Shown one piece after another: positions 7,605 through 15,826 of a DNA stretch of 36,000 nucleotides. The first letter of the stretch is position 1, and every line of letters begins with the position of its first letter. Below the pieces are notes generated by a model that saw only the letters and a program-made list of their open reading frames with translations, was not told the DNA's origin and did no database searches. Location of the stretch: positions 1 to 36,000 of the forward strand of contig CAMLGR010000030.1 in the NCBI GenBank assembly GCA_946479615.1. The letters run 5' to 3'. The position numbers were made by a program, and so were the translations under genes. Source of the stretch: an uncultured Bacteroidota bacterium. GTDB taxonomy: Bacteria; Bacteroidota; Bacteroidia; Chitinophagales; Chitinophagaceae.

Positions 7605-9051
7605 ATTGTTCGAGTTTAATACGGTCTACTATACACCGGTATGCGTACCATCCACCTGCCAATGCTTTTTTCCATTCTTTGGCAGTCAATGCGAATGGCG
7701 CCTGTAATGCCCTGCGCCAGATATGCCAACCCTGGTGTTTTCTGAATTCATGGTGCACATAACGGTGAAGTTGTTTGTAAAAAGCAGGGGCATAGGTATT
7801 GCGGAACATCATGGCCAGCTCATCGGAATCTGTCCAATTGGTTTTTTCCTTGAGATCGGTTTTTACTTTTTCAAAAAATAAGGTGCCTGGTAGTGGATAC
7901 GATACAGAAATGCCGATCTCATGAGGCAATAACCCGGTGATCATACCGATCGTTTTGCGGATGTCTTCTTTTGTTTCGCCGGGGTAACCAAACTGGATAA
8001 AAAAAGAAGGATGCATATGATGTTTGCGGATCAAAAGAGTAGCAGCACGGATCTGCTCCACGGTGATGCCCTTGTCCATAGCATCCAGTATTTTCTGTGA
8101 ACCGCTTTCAGCACCCATCCATATATTTTCGCAGCCGGCTCTTGCCAGGTCGCTGATATAATTTTCCTGTAATAAAAGGTCGGCCCTCGATTGGATTTTG
8201 AACCTGAACCGGAGATTGTTTTTTTCTACGAGATCCGCAAATTCATGTACCCATCCTGGTTTCAATCCAAAAATATCATCGCAGAACCAGATATGATCGA
8301 AGCCAAATTGTTGTTTCAGTAATAACAGTTCGTCGATCACATGCTGCGGCGATCTTGAATTATACCGGTTGCCATAGATCGGTTTGGCGCACCAGTTGCA
8401 TTTAAAAGGGCAACCACGGGTAGTGGCGATATTCAATGAAAAATAACCGGCATGTTTCATCCATAACTGGCGGTAAGGTTCGATATCTATCAGATCCCAG
8501 GCAGGCAATGGAAGACTATCAAGATCTTTCAGTACCGGGCGTTTAGCTGTTTTTACAACACCATCCCCGAGATGATAAGCAAGACCCTGGATAGAAAGAA
8601 AATCAGTAGCACCGGCTTTCAATGCATTCATCAATTCAATCAGGGTCGTTTCTGCTTCGCCGGTGATAATAAAATCAGCGCCTTTATCCAGGTACTGTTC
8701 ATAGCGATCGGTTGCATCCGAACTGGATACGATAACGGTACAACCTCTTGCTTTTGCCAGCCGGATCATTGCAAAAGCCGCTTCCCGCATATTGGTGAGG
8801 CACATTTTGGTGAGGTAGTTGAATCCATCATCATATAACACAAAAAAATCGGGAGCGATGGTATCGAGCGAAGGAATAACATCACCAGGTCCATAAGAGA
8901 ACATGCTGTCATGCAAGGCCACTTCATACCCTTTTTCCCTTGCCAGCGCTGCTGCATATAAAGTACCGACAGGAGCATAGGGCTGACCGGTAGCCCATTG
9001 TTTGGGGTCGAAGCGTAAAAAATAAGAGTGAGAAAAAAGTATCTTCTTCAT
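7591..9051 (-). CDS. B12-binding-domain radical SAM protein (BchE-like class)
   Basis: The chosen start at 9051 gives MKKILFSHSYFLRFDPKQW and 486 residues. It leaves 8 nt after the stop of the upstream gene, whereas the longer frame back to 9114 would overlap that gene. Residues 1-180 form a cobalamin-binding-like domain (PYAPVGTLYAAALA, FIITGEAETTLIEL). The radical SAM cluster motif CPFKCNWC places Cys214, Cys218 and Cys221. GAESGSQKILDAM and GYPGETKEDI follow, as in its paralogue at 5402-6796. The residues after about 400 (HQGWHIWRRALQAPFALTAKEW) are basic and amphipathic. The substrate is unknown. It lies mid-operon between a SPASM-type radical SAM gene and a methyltransferase gene. Confidence 0.9.
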   Translation of the reverse strand: MKKILFSHSYFLRFDPKQWATGQPYAPVGTLYAAALAREKGYEVALHDSMFSYGPGDVIPSLDTIAPDFFVLYDDGFNYLTKMCLTNMREAAFAMIRLAKARGCTVIVSSSDATDRYEQYLDKGADFIITGEAETTLIELMNALKAGATDFLSIQGLAYHLGDGVVKTAKRPVLKDLDSLPLPAWDLIDIEPYRQLWMKHAGYFSLNIATTRGCPFKCNWCAKPIYGNRYNSRSPQHVIDELLLLKQQFGFDHIWFCDDIFGLKPGWVHEFADLVEKNNLRFRFKIQSRADLLLQENYISDLARAGCENIWMGAESGSQKILDAMDKGITVEQIRAATLLIRKHHMHPSFFIQFGYPGETKEDIRKTIGMITGLLPHEIGISVSYPLPGTLFFEKVKTDLKEKTNWTDSDELAMMFRNTYAPAFYKQLHRYVHHEFRKHQGWHIWRRALQAPFALTAKEWKKALAGGWYAYRCIVDRIKLEQYARR

Positions 9052-9059
9052 GCTGGTTG

Positions 9060-10109
9060 TCAATTCAGTTTTGTTCCGGGTGAAAGATGCAGGTAACAAA
9101 CACATTTTTCGCAAATGCTGTTGGTATCCGTGTCAAGTTGCTTTCTGAACTGCCTGCTATGATCGCTATTGATGAGCTGTTCAAGCGACTGGTCCCTGAT
9201 ATTTCCCATGGACGTATGGAAAAAGCAAGGACGAACAGTTCCGTCGGCCTCTACAACAACGGATACCCAGGGAGCATTGCATTTTTTATAGGGAAAAGGA
9301 TTCAGCCCGTAACAAGCAGCATAATATTGATATATCTTTTTCAGCTTTATTGCATTTTCTGCAATGAAACCGCTTTCTATATCTGAACGATAATTGATCA
9401 GTATATTTTCCAATACGACCTGCAGGGTTTCCAATTCCGTTTCCGCCGGCATTATTTCCTGTTGCCGCTGATCGCTCCACAACACTTCCCGGTTAAAAGC
9501 ATGACTGCTGACATCGGCCGGTAAAAAACTGATTTGATCGAGACCGATCTCCCGGGCGCTATCGATGATATCCGGCCAGCAACAGAAATTGATCTTATGG
9601 ATCACGGTACGGCAACTGATCCGCATACCCGGATCCATGGTTTTGATATGCCGTACCCCTTCTCTTAGTTTCTGGTAGGCATCCGGTATGTTGCGGATAT
9701 AATTATGTGTGAATTCATCGCCATCCAGCGAAACAATGATGTCATTCACATACGCTATGATCTGTGCTGCATTTTTTTTGAGTGTTAACCCGGTGGAGAG
9801 CAGGGTCACCTTGATATGGTATTTGCGCAGCAATGCGCAGAACCGGAAAAAATTAGGATTCAGCAGGGCTTCTCCTCCTGACATGACCACCTGTTGCGTA
9901 CCTAATTTTTTCAGGGAGATCAGCAAACCTTCAATATCGGTTTCGGTTAATTGTTTCAGGTTTTTATTATCCTTCCAGATATCGCACATCACACAACGGC
10001 AATTACAGGCGCTATGCGGCATCAGTATCGCTACCGGCAATGCACTGATCGTATGTGTCTGCAGACTGCGGTAACGTTTGAAGGTTTGATATAGTGATTG
10101 AGAGAACAC
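9060..10109 (-). CDS. radical SAM protein with SPASM-type C-terminus
   Basis: The AdoMet radical motif is CNCRCVMC (Cys35, Cys39 and Cys42 from the GTG start proposed at 10109), followed by MSGGEALLNP and VSLDGDE. The C-terminus holds the auxiliary-cluster cysteines of a SPASM domain: KKCNAPW, ADGTVRPCFF, and CEKCVC near the end. SPASM proteins modify peptides, tRNA or small molecules; this one has no precursor peptide beside it. The frame extends to an ATG at 10223, but the extra 38 codons cover AAATTTCC-type intergenic repeat sequence and read as unlikely protein, so 10109 (GTG, 349 residues) is preferred. Its product resembles radical SAM proteins found in glycan clusters more than peptide maturases, which is inference. 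Confidence 0.85.
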   Translation of the reverse strand: MFSQSLYQTFKRYRSLQTHTISALPVAILMPHSACNCRCVMCDIWKDNKNLKQLTETDIEGLLISLKKLGTQQVVMSGGEALLNPNFFRFCALLRKYHIKVTLLSTGLTLKKNAAQIIAYVNDIIVSLDGDEFTHNYIRNIPDAYQKLREGVRHIKTMDPGMRISCRTVIHKINFCCWPDIIDSAREIGLDQISFLPADVSSHAFNREVLWSDQRQQEIMPAETELETLQVVLENILINYRSDIESGFIAENAIKLKKIYQYYAACYGLNPFPYKKCNAPWVSVVVEADGTVRPCFFHTSMGNIRDQSLEQLINSDHSRQFRKQLDTDTNSICEKCVCYLHLSPGTKLN

Positions 10110-10354
10110 TTTAATTTGGAAATTTAACGATGTGAAAATTTGGAGATGGATTACGCTGTTGCTGGTGTTTCCCACCTGATCTGGTGAATTTTCTGATTTC
10201 AGGCAGCAAGGGAGTACCAGCAATATCCACAGGAATTTCTATCCTTGTTTTGTTTTCAGCAGGTGTCATCCTGTGCAGCGAGGTCGCTTCGCAGACCCCG
10301 CTGGGACAAAAAGCCTGGCAGTTGAAACACCAACAACGGCATAAAATTACCGGA
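10110..10354 (-). other. intra-operon gap with a hairpin
   Basis: This 245-nt gap separates two minus-strand radical SAM genes. Next to the downstream gene it holds AAATTTCC/GGAAATTT words common in Bacteroidota spacers. Further upstream CAGCGGGGTC (10303-10294) pairs with GACCTCGCTG (10285-10276) around an eight-base loop on the minus strand, a 10-bp stem with one G-U pair. There is no U tract after it, so it is not an intrinsic terminator; it could be a processing or stability element. No extra gene is evident. Confidence 0.55.
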
Positions 10355-11857
10355 TCAGAATCCCTGTATTTCCGGCTGCCTGTATTTCCATAACCGGTGT
10401 AATAGTTTGATCTCATAGGGAAATTTGTAAAAATTCATTCGATAGCGTACACCGGAAACCATTTTGATCAATCTGCGTTTAGTATCATTCAACCGGATAT
10501 CGGATACGGTCGGGTAATAACCATGCAGTACTGTTTCAAAGTCCCTGATCTTATCGATCATTGCTGGCGATAACCAGGGTGTCAGCGGATTCTTACGCAG
10601 ATCAAACCGTTCCCATTGCGGTGTGATCCAATCCTCTAGTTTCTTTGGAAATTCAAACCCTGTTTTCTTTACTTCATCGAATAACTCTGATCCTTCCGTG
10701 GGAACAGGGCTATAGGTATATAAAATGATCTCGGTACGCGGATTTACTTCTTTTACACGGCGGATAAAATGAATATCGAATTCTATTTGTTCCATTACCT
10801 TTTCGGGTGTTGGCGCCGGTGTACCCAATACAAATGAATATTCGGGAATGATATCGAATTTTTTCATGCGTTCGGCAAAACGAACGATCTGTTCTCCTGT
10901 TTGGGTACCGCCTTTATCCAGTTGTTTCAAAACTGCATCATTGCCGCTTTCGGCGCCAAAGAAGATGATCCTGCAACCTGCTTCGCGTATCAATGCAAGC
11001 GATTCATCTTTGAATTTGTCCATAGTATCGATCCGCGCCATTCCCCACCAATTCATTTTTTCCAGTTTGATGAGTTTGGAGAACTCAACCGTTCTCTTTT
11101 CAGAAACGAAAAAATTGTTGTCATGAAATTCGATCGCATTCGCACCCCATTTCTCTTTTACATATTTCACATCTTTGTACACATGAGCCGCTGTCTTGGC
11201 TTTCCATCTTGCTTCATAGGTGGGCACCACGGCACAGAACGAACAGGTAAACGGACAGCCGATACTGGAATGATAAGCCAGTGTACGGGTGCCCAGGTAG
11301 GTTTTGCCGAGATAAGTTTTGGTGATCGGGTAAAAGCTATTCAATTTATCATAGGGTAAGGGTGGTAAGGTATCCTGTTCGATCAGGTCCTGCTTGACTG
11401 TTTTGACAATCTTTTCGCCGGAGCGATAGATCAGGTTCCTGATCAGTTCATAGGGCTGTTTATTTTCCAGTGCATTGATCAATTGGGGAAATGCATGATC
11501 GCCGGGACCATTGATCACGAAATCGACATAGCCGGATTCGAGAATGATCTTAAAATGGCTGGTCGGAAAATAGCCACCCCAGATAATGGTGGTATCGGGA
11601 AAATCTTCTTTTATTTTTTTGGAAAACGGGATGGCCTGTTTGGTCTGCGGACCGGGCATGACGGTAATACCGATATAGCCATAGTCGCCGGTCGATAAAT
11701 ACTGGCTGATCCTGGCATACGGATCGGTTTCTGCATTGCCATCCACGATGGCCCAGTCGTATTGCCCCTCGATGGATGCAGCAATATTCAGTATGGAATT
11801 GGGTATCCGGTGTTTGGCAATTGCACTGCGCGGGTTAAAAAGTAGCACCTTACTCAT
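10355..11857 (-). CDS. B12-binding-domain radical SAM protein, divergent from its two neighbours
   Basis: This is the first gene of the minus-strand radical SAM run; it encodes 500 residues from an ATG at 11857 (MSKVLLFNPRSAIAKHRIPN). The N-terminal 150 residues form a cobalamin-binding-like domain (GYIGITVMPGPQT, TIIWGGYFPTSH, FVINGPGDHAFPQL). The radical SAM motif CPFTCSFC gives Cys201, Cys205 and Cys208; FFGAESGNDAVLKQLDKGG and SFVLGTPAPTPEKV follow. It is less similar to the proteins at 5402 and 7591 than those two are to each other, so it probably has a distinct reaction. It is divergent from the methyltransferase gene at 12035 across a 177-bp spacer. The substrate is unknown. Confidence 0.9.
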   Translation of the reverse strand: MSKVLLFNPRSAIAKHRIPNSILNIAASIEGQYDWAIVDGNAETDPYARISQYLSTGDYGYIGITVMPGPQTKQAIPFSKKIKEDFPDTTIIWGGYFPTSHFKIILESGYVDFVINGPGDHAFPQLINALENKQPYELIRNLIYRSGEKIVKTVKQDLIEQDTLPPLPYDKLNSFYPITKTYLGKTYLGTRTLAYHSSIGCPFTCSFCAVVPTYEARWKAKTAAHVYKDVKYVKEKWGANAIEFHDNNFFVSEKRTVEFSKLIKLEKMNWWGMARIDTMDKFKDESLALIREAGCRIIFFGAESGNDAVLKQLDKGGTQTGEQIVRFAERMKKFDIIPEYSFVLGTPAPTPEKVMEQIEFDIHFIRRVKEVNPRTEIILYTYSPVPTEGSELFDEVKKTGFEFPKKLEDWITPQWERFDLRKNPLTPWLSPAMIDKIRDFETVLHGYYPTVSDIRLNDTKRRLIKMVSGVRYRMNFYKFPYEIKLLHRLWKYRQPEIQGF

Positions 11858-11947
11858 AACATATTCAAAACGAGGTGTGTTGAAAAAGGTTGCCTGACAG
11901 GTAAGTTTTAGGTGTCAAGTGTTAGGTTTCAGGTGATGAGAGGTTGC

Positions 11948-11987
11948 TATTAATTCATAATTGAGAATTGAGAATTATGAATTAATA
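11948..11987. repeat. family B inverted repeat in a divergent intergenic region
   Basis: TATTAATTCATAATT at 11948-11962 is the exact reverse complement of AATTATGAATTAATA at 11973-11987, leaving a 10-nt loop GAGAATTGAG. It is the same word family as the repeats at 5114, 5306 and, more loosely, 30924. The rest of the 11858-12034 spacer contains AGGTGTTAGGTTT-type short iterations and no clear promoter boxes. Confidence 0.8.
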
Positions 11988-12034
11988 TTGGTCGCTTCAT
12001 TCAGCAGCAATAATCTAAAACCTTTCTCTTGCCC

Positions 12035-12760
12035 ATGTCTGTATTCAATAAAATTGTAAAACGCTTTTTCTCCAAACCGGAAACTGATCCGCGGCAGGCA
12101 TATAATTTATGGGCTTCCTGCTACGACAATCAACCCGGTAACCTGATGCTCGATCTTGATGAATCCTTATTTGCTGAATTGATTACGGGGATCGATATAG
12201 CCGGCAGGCAGGTCGCCGATATCGGCTGCGGCACCGGCAGGCATTGGGCAAAGATCATTGCCAGAGCACCGCAACGATTGCTGGGATATGATGTATCGGA
12301 AGAAATGCTGAAAAAATTAAAACAGAAATTTCCTTATACGGAAACACATCTTTTGAAAAACGACCTGTTACAAGGACTGGAAGATCAATCCTGTGATCTT
12401 GTTTTTTCCACGCTTACTATTGCGCATATCAAAAATGCAGATACGGCTATACAGGAATGGGTGCGGGTATTGAAACAAGGAGGCGATCTTATCATCACCG
12501 ATTATCACCCCGCTACACTTGAAAAAGGAGGACAGCGGACCTTCACCCACAACGGGCAGGTGATCGCTGTTAAAAATCATATACATCCCATCCATAAAAT
12601 ACGCGAAACCGGCAGGCAACTCGGACTAACAGAAACCCGGTTTGTAGAAAAGATCATCGATGACAACGTGAAACCCTATTATGAAAAGAAAGACGCGCTG
12701 GATGTATATGAAAAATACAAAGGAGCACCGGTGATCTATGGCATCCATTTTAAAAAATAG
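12035..12760 (+). CDS. class I SAM-dependent methyltransferase
   Basis: This 241-residue protein starts at an ATG (MSVFNKIVKRFFSKPETDPR). It has motif I as VADIGCGTGRHW at about 66-77, then LLGYDVSEEML, a DLVFSTLTIAHI segment and VLKQGGDLIITDYHP, the standard order for ubiE/Methyltransf_11-type enzymes. The N-terminal RQAYNLWASCYDNQPGN also fits UbiE-like proteins. It opens a plus-strand run in which the next gene begins 2 nt after its stop, so cotranscription with the amidohydrolase, deacetylase and acyltransferase is very likely. The acceptor is unknown. Confidence 0.88.
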   Translation: MSVFNKIVKRFFSKPETDPRQAYNLWASCYDNQPGNLMLDLDESLFAELITGIDIAGRQVADIGCGTGRHWAKIIARAPQRLLGYDVSEEMLKKLKQKFPYTETHLLKNDLLQGLEDQSCDLVFSTLTIAHIKNADTAIQEWVRVLKQGGDLIITDYHPATLEKGGQRTFTHNGQVIAVKNHIHPIHKIRETGRQLGLTETRFVEKIIDDNVKPYYEKKDALDVYEKYKGAPVIYGIHFKK

Positions 12761-12762
12761 AA

Positions 12763-13899
12763 ATGATCCTTGATAACTGCATCATCAGGGGCAAAGCCGG
12801 TAAACAACAAATTGAGATCAACGCTGATAGTATCGGTGCTATCGGCGAAAGCAATACCGGCAACAGTTCCGGTGAAACCAGGATCGTTTTTGATGACGCT
12901 ATTGCTTTGCCCGGATTGATCAACTCGCATGATCATCTCGATTTCAACCTCTATCCGCAACTGGGCAACCGCATTTATAATAACTACCGCGAATGGGGTG
13001 ATGATATTCATAGGGTCAATAAAAAAATAATCGATACGGTTGCGGCCATACCATTAGCATTGCGTACGGAATGGGGAAAATATAAAAACCTGCTGAACGG
13101 GTTTACTACGGTTGTCAATCATGGTGAGCGGTTAGATACCGAAGACGATCTTATTTCTGTTTTCCAGGATTGTTATCCGTTGCATTCACCAGGGTTTGAA
13201 AAGAACTGGAAATGGAAGCTCAACAATCCATTTCGTTTGAATCAATCATTTGTCATGCATATCGGGGAAGGCACCGATGATATTGCCCGGAAAGAGATCG
13301 ATGAAGTGATCCGGGGCAACTGGTTCCATAAAAGGGTCATTGCTGTGCACGGCATACAAATGGATCGCCTGCAGGCAACTGCTTTTAAGGGGCTCGTCTG
13401 GTGTCCTGCATCCAATTATTTTCTCACGGGTAAAACGGCAGATATAAAACGGCTCAAAAACATACTTCCGGTTGTTTTTGGAACGGATTCAACATTGTCG
13501 GCTCCATGGAATGCCTGGCAGCATTTCAGGGAGGGATTATCCGGCGAAGAAATACCTGGCGCCGGATTGATCGATATGCTGACAAAAACGCCCGCTGCAT
13601 TGTGGGGATTGAATGATCGTGGTATATTGTCGCCCGGCAAGCGGGCAGATATAGTGATCATTAAGAATAAAATCGATCTTTTTTCCACTAATCCCGAAGA
13701 TATCCTGCTGGTCATGCACAAAGGGGAGATCAAATTGTACGATGAATCGCTTGCTTCACAATTATCAGGGTTGGTACAGCGTTCATTCAGCAGGGTCTTT
13801 GTCAATGGCAGCGCCAAATTGGTAGAAGGAGATCTGCCGGCTTTGATGGAAAAGATCCATGCCCTGCACCCGGCGCAGGAATTCCCGGTCAGTCCCTAG
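12763..13899 (+). CDS. amidohydrolase-superfamily metal-dependent hydrolase
   Basis: This 378-residue protein has the cytosine deaminase/chlorohydrolase (TRZ/ATZ) architecture. The N-terminal strand-rich segment leads to PGLINSHDHLDFN with the metal pair His56-x-His58. HIGEG and AVHGIQM supply further histidines, FGTDSTLSAPW supplies the catalytic Asp, and the C-terminal RGILSPGKRADIVII closes the composite domain. Such enzymes hydrolyse C-N or C-Cl bonds on rings or amides using one Zn or Fe. An amidohydrolase inside a polysaccharide operon, between a methyltransferase and a polysaccharide deacetylase gene, is unusual; one option is deamination or deacylation of an unusual building block, but this is inference. 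ATG at 12763; the stop at 13897-13899 is followed 1 nt later by the next ATG. Confidence 0.87.
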   Translation: MILDNCIIRGKAGKQQIEINADSIGAIGESNTGNSSGETRIVFDDAIALPGLINSHDHLDFNLYPQLGNRIYNNYREWGDDIHRVNKKIIDTVAAIPLALRTEWGKYKNLLNGFTTVVNHGERLDTEDDLISVFQDCYPLHSPGFEKNWKWKLNNPFRLNQSFVMHIGEGTDDIARKEIDEVIRGNWFHKRVIAVHGIQMDRLQATAFKGLVWCPASNYFLTGKTADIKRLKNILPVVFGTDSTLSAPWNAWQHFREGLSGEEIPGAGLIDMLTKTPAALWGLNDRGILSPGKRADIVIIKNKIDLFSTNPEDILLVMHKGEIKLYDESLASQLSGLVQRSFSRVFVNGSAKLVEGDLPALMEKIHALHPAQEFPVSP

Positions 13900-13900
13900 T

Positions 13901-14917
13901 ATGAATACGATTGAAAGAGCATACCGCAAAGTAAAAAGAGAAACCACCGCCATGATCGATCAATCCATGGGGCTGGCAGGACTGTACGATCATTCCTATA
14001 AGCAGGCGAGAGGAAACCGGATCATGATCTATCATGGTATTTGTGAAAAGGATCATACACGGTTCAATCCTGTTTTTATTACACGAAAGACATTTGAAAG
14101 TCACCTGTGTTTTTATAAAAAGTATTTCAACATTTTATCGCTGGATGATTTCTTCAAACAACGTTTTTCTTCCGATAAGTTCAATATCAGTATCAGCTTC
14201 GATGATGGATTCGCCAATAACTTTGATTATGTATTGCCACTGCTGGAAGAATACCAGGTGCCGGCGAGTTTTTTCATAACAGGAATACGGGATGCAGGAT
14301 ATGATATCTTATGGAATGATTTTTTGAATATCGTTACACACTATGGTCCTGTGCAACTGGAATATAAAGGAGAGTTGTTTCGTAAAGATCGTTTTGGCAG
14401 GTATGTCTCGGTGAAAAATAAAACAGCGTTGGCAGATGCCTTACGTGCAAGCGGGTTTGAGGAGAAAAAGGAAATGATGGATATTTTATCTCCTATCGTT
14501 GATGTAAGAGAGAATGCAGCGGATATACCTTATTGGTTGCAGATGACACCCGCACAGATCCGGCAATTATCCGATTCGCCCTGGGTCACGATCGGTTGCC
14601 ATGGGTATTATCATAACGATTTGGCAAAGATCCCTGTTGCAGATGCAAAAGATGAATTGATAAAAGCGAAATATTTTTTAGAAAAGACAACCAGCCGCCC
14701 GGTCAACGCGCTGGCATTTCCTTATGGTAGTTATTCTGAAGAAGTAAAAGCTGTGGCCAGGGAAGCAGGATTTACCCAATTGCTGGCAATGGATTTTTCT
14801 TCTACTATCGACTATGCAGATCCGCAGATGCGGGAACGTTTTACTATTAACCCGTTTATACCTGTGCATGCGCAGATGCAGGCGACGATAAAAGGCAATT
14901 ATGATCGTTGGACGTAA
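13901..14917 (+). CDS. polysaccharide deacetylase (NodB homology, CE4)
   Basis: This 338-residue protein starts at an ATG at 13901, directly after the amidohydrolase stop; a longer in-frame start at 13859 would lie inside that gene. NodB motif 1 is SFDDGF (Asp101 and Asp102), motif 2 is CHGYYHNDL, supplying the two metal-binding histidines, and motif 3 is FPYGSY. CE4 enzymes remove N- or O-acetyl groups from sugars with a divalent metal. No signal peptide is visible, so a cytoplasmic, lipid-linked or small substrate is possible. About 60 residues between motifs 1 and 2 (DAGYDILWNDFLNIV onward) form an insert typical of the long PDA subgroup in glycan clusters. It overlaps the following gene by 17 bp. 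Confidence 0.9.
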   Translation: MNTIERAYRKVKRETTAMIDQSMGLAGLYDHSYKQARGNRIMIYHGICEKDHTRFNPVFITRKTFESHLCFYKKYFNILSLDDFFKQRFSSDKFNISISFDDGFANNFDYVLPLLEEYQVPASFFITGIRDAGYDILWNDFLNIVTHYGPVQLEYKGELFRKDRFGRYVSVKNKTALADALRASGFEEKKEMMDILSPIVDVRENAADIPYWLQMTPAQIRQLSDSPWVTIGCHGYYHNDLAKIPVADAKDELIKAKYFLEKTTSRPVNALAFPYGSYSEEVKAVAREAGFTQLLAMDFSSTIDYADPQMRERFTINPFIPVHAQMQATIKGNYDRWT

Positions 14918-15818
14918 CGAATATATTATCAAGCGGATCAGTTTTTCTACTATCGCCGATATGGACCGGTTGTACATCACCGTGTATGGAAGAAAACCCA
15001 TGCGCGGGTATTACCTGAAAAAAATGGCAACGGGTTATACCGGTGTTGAATTTGCAGGATTGGTAGCGTATGACTGGGAAGGAAAACCGATCGCCAGTCT
15101 TTGCCTCGTTCCCTGTTTTGTTGTTTACCAGGGTCAGCGGATGCTGGCTGCACAACTGACCGATGGCATGACCGATCCCGCTTACCGGAAAGCAGGTTTG
15201 TTCAGCCGGCTGGTGAATGATATTACCCTGCTTGCCAGGGAAGCAGGTATTCAATTCATCATAGGCTTCCCCAATCAGAATGCGGCGCCTTTGCTGGTTA
15301 AACTGGGTTGGATGCAATCGGTATGGATGGACCGCTTTGTTGTACCGGTGAATCACCCGTTCCTGAAACCTGTTCTTTCTTTTTTTCAGAAAAAGAAACG
15401 ACGGTATATAAAAGGAGAATTGAATGGATTGTCTTTCGACAGCTCGGTGGTAAGAGATGGTTTTGCCGGTATCGAGAGAAGCGCCGAATACGTATTATAT
15501 AAATCATTTACCAATACAACGATTGAATCGGCTGCTAACATGAAAGCATGGATCAAACTGGGTCACGATCTTTCCATCGGCGATATGGAAGTGAACAAAG
15601 TTGATTTACCCGAAACGATCAGGCTATTACAGGCAGTGGCGAAAAAATCGGAGGCGGGAAAAATATTTTTCATGGCCAGCCGTGGCACCAGTCTTCACCG
15701 GATGTTTACCCAATACTATGAGCCCTTACCTTCGTTTCCGGTGGTGATCAAAGAACTGGAAGCAGGTCTGCCTGTAGATAAGCTCCGGTTTACTTTTTCA
15801 GATATCGATATCTTTTGA
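14901..15818 (+). CDS. GNAT-family acyltransferase
   Basis: This 305-residue soluble protein starts at an ATG inside the end of the deacetylase gene, a 17-bp overlap that suggests coupling. The N-terminal half has the acyl-CoA pyrophosphate loop region in LTDGMTDPAYRKAGLFSRLV, matching the R/Q-x-x-G-x-G/A pattern loosely, and FIIGFPNQNAAPLLVKLGW, as in GNAT motif B. The size and a second, weaker half suggest a two-domain GNAT of the kind seen near glycan genes. Together with the upstream deacetylase it could swap the acyl group on an amino sugar, which is inference from gene order only. Confidence 0.8.
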   Translation: MIVGRNEYIIKRISFSTIADMDRLYITVYGRKPMRGYYLKKMATGYTGVEFAGLVAYDWEGKPIASLCLVPCFVVYQGQRMLAAQLTDGMTDPAYRKAGLFSRLVNDITLLAREAGIQFIIGFPNQNAAPLLVKLGWMQSVWMDRFVVPVNHPFLKPVLSFFQKKKRRYIKGELNGLSFDSSVVRDGFAGIERSAEYVLYKSFTNTTIESAANMKAWIKLGHDLSIGDMEVNKVDLPETIRLLQAVAKKSEAGKIFFMASRGTSLHRMFTQYYEPLPSFPVVIKELEAGLPVDKLRFTFSDIDIF

Positions 15819-15826
15819 CGAAGGTT

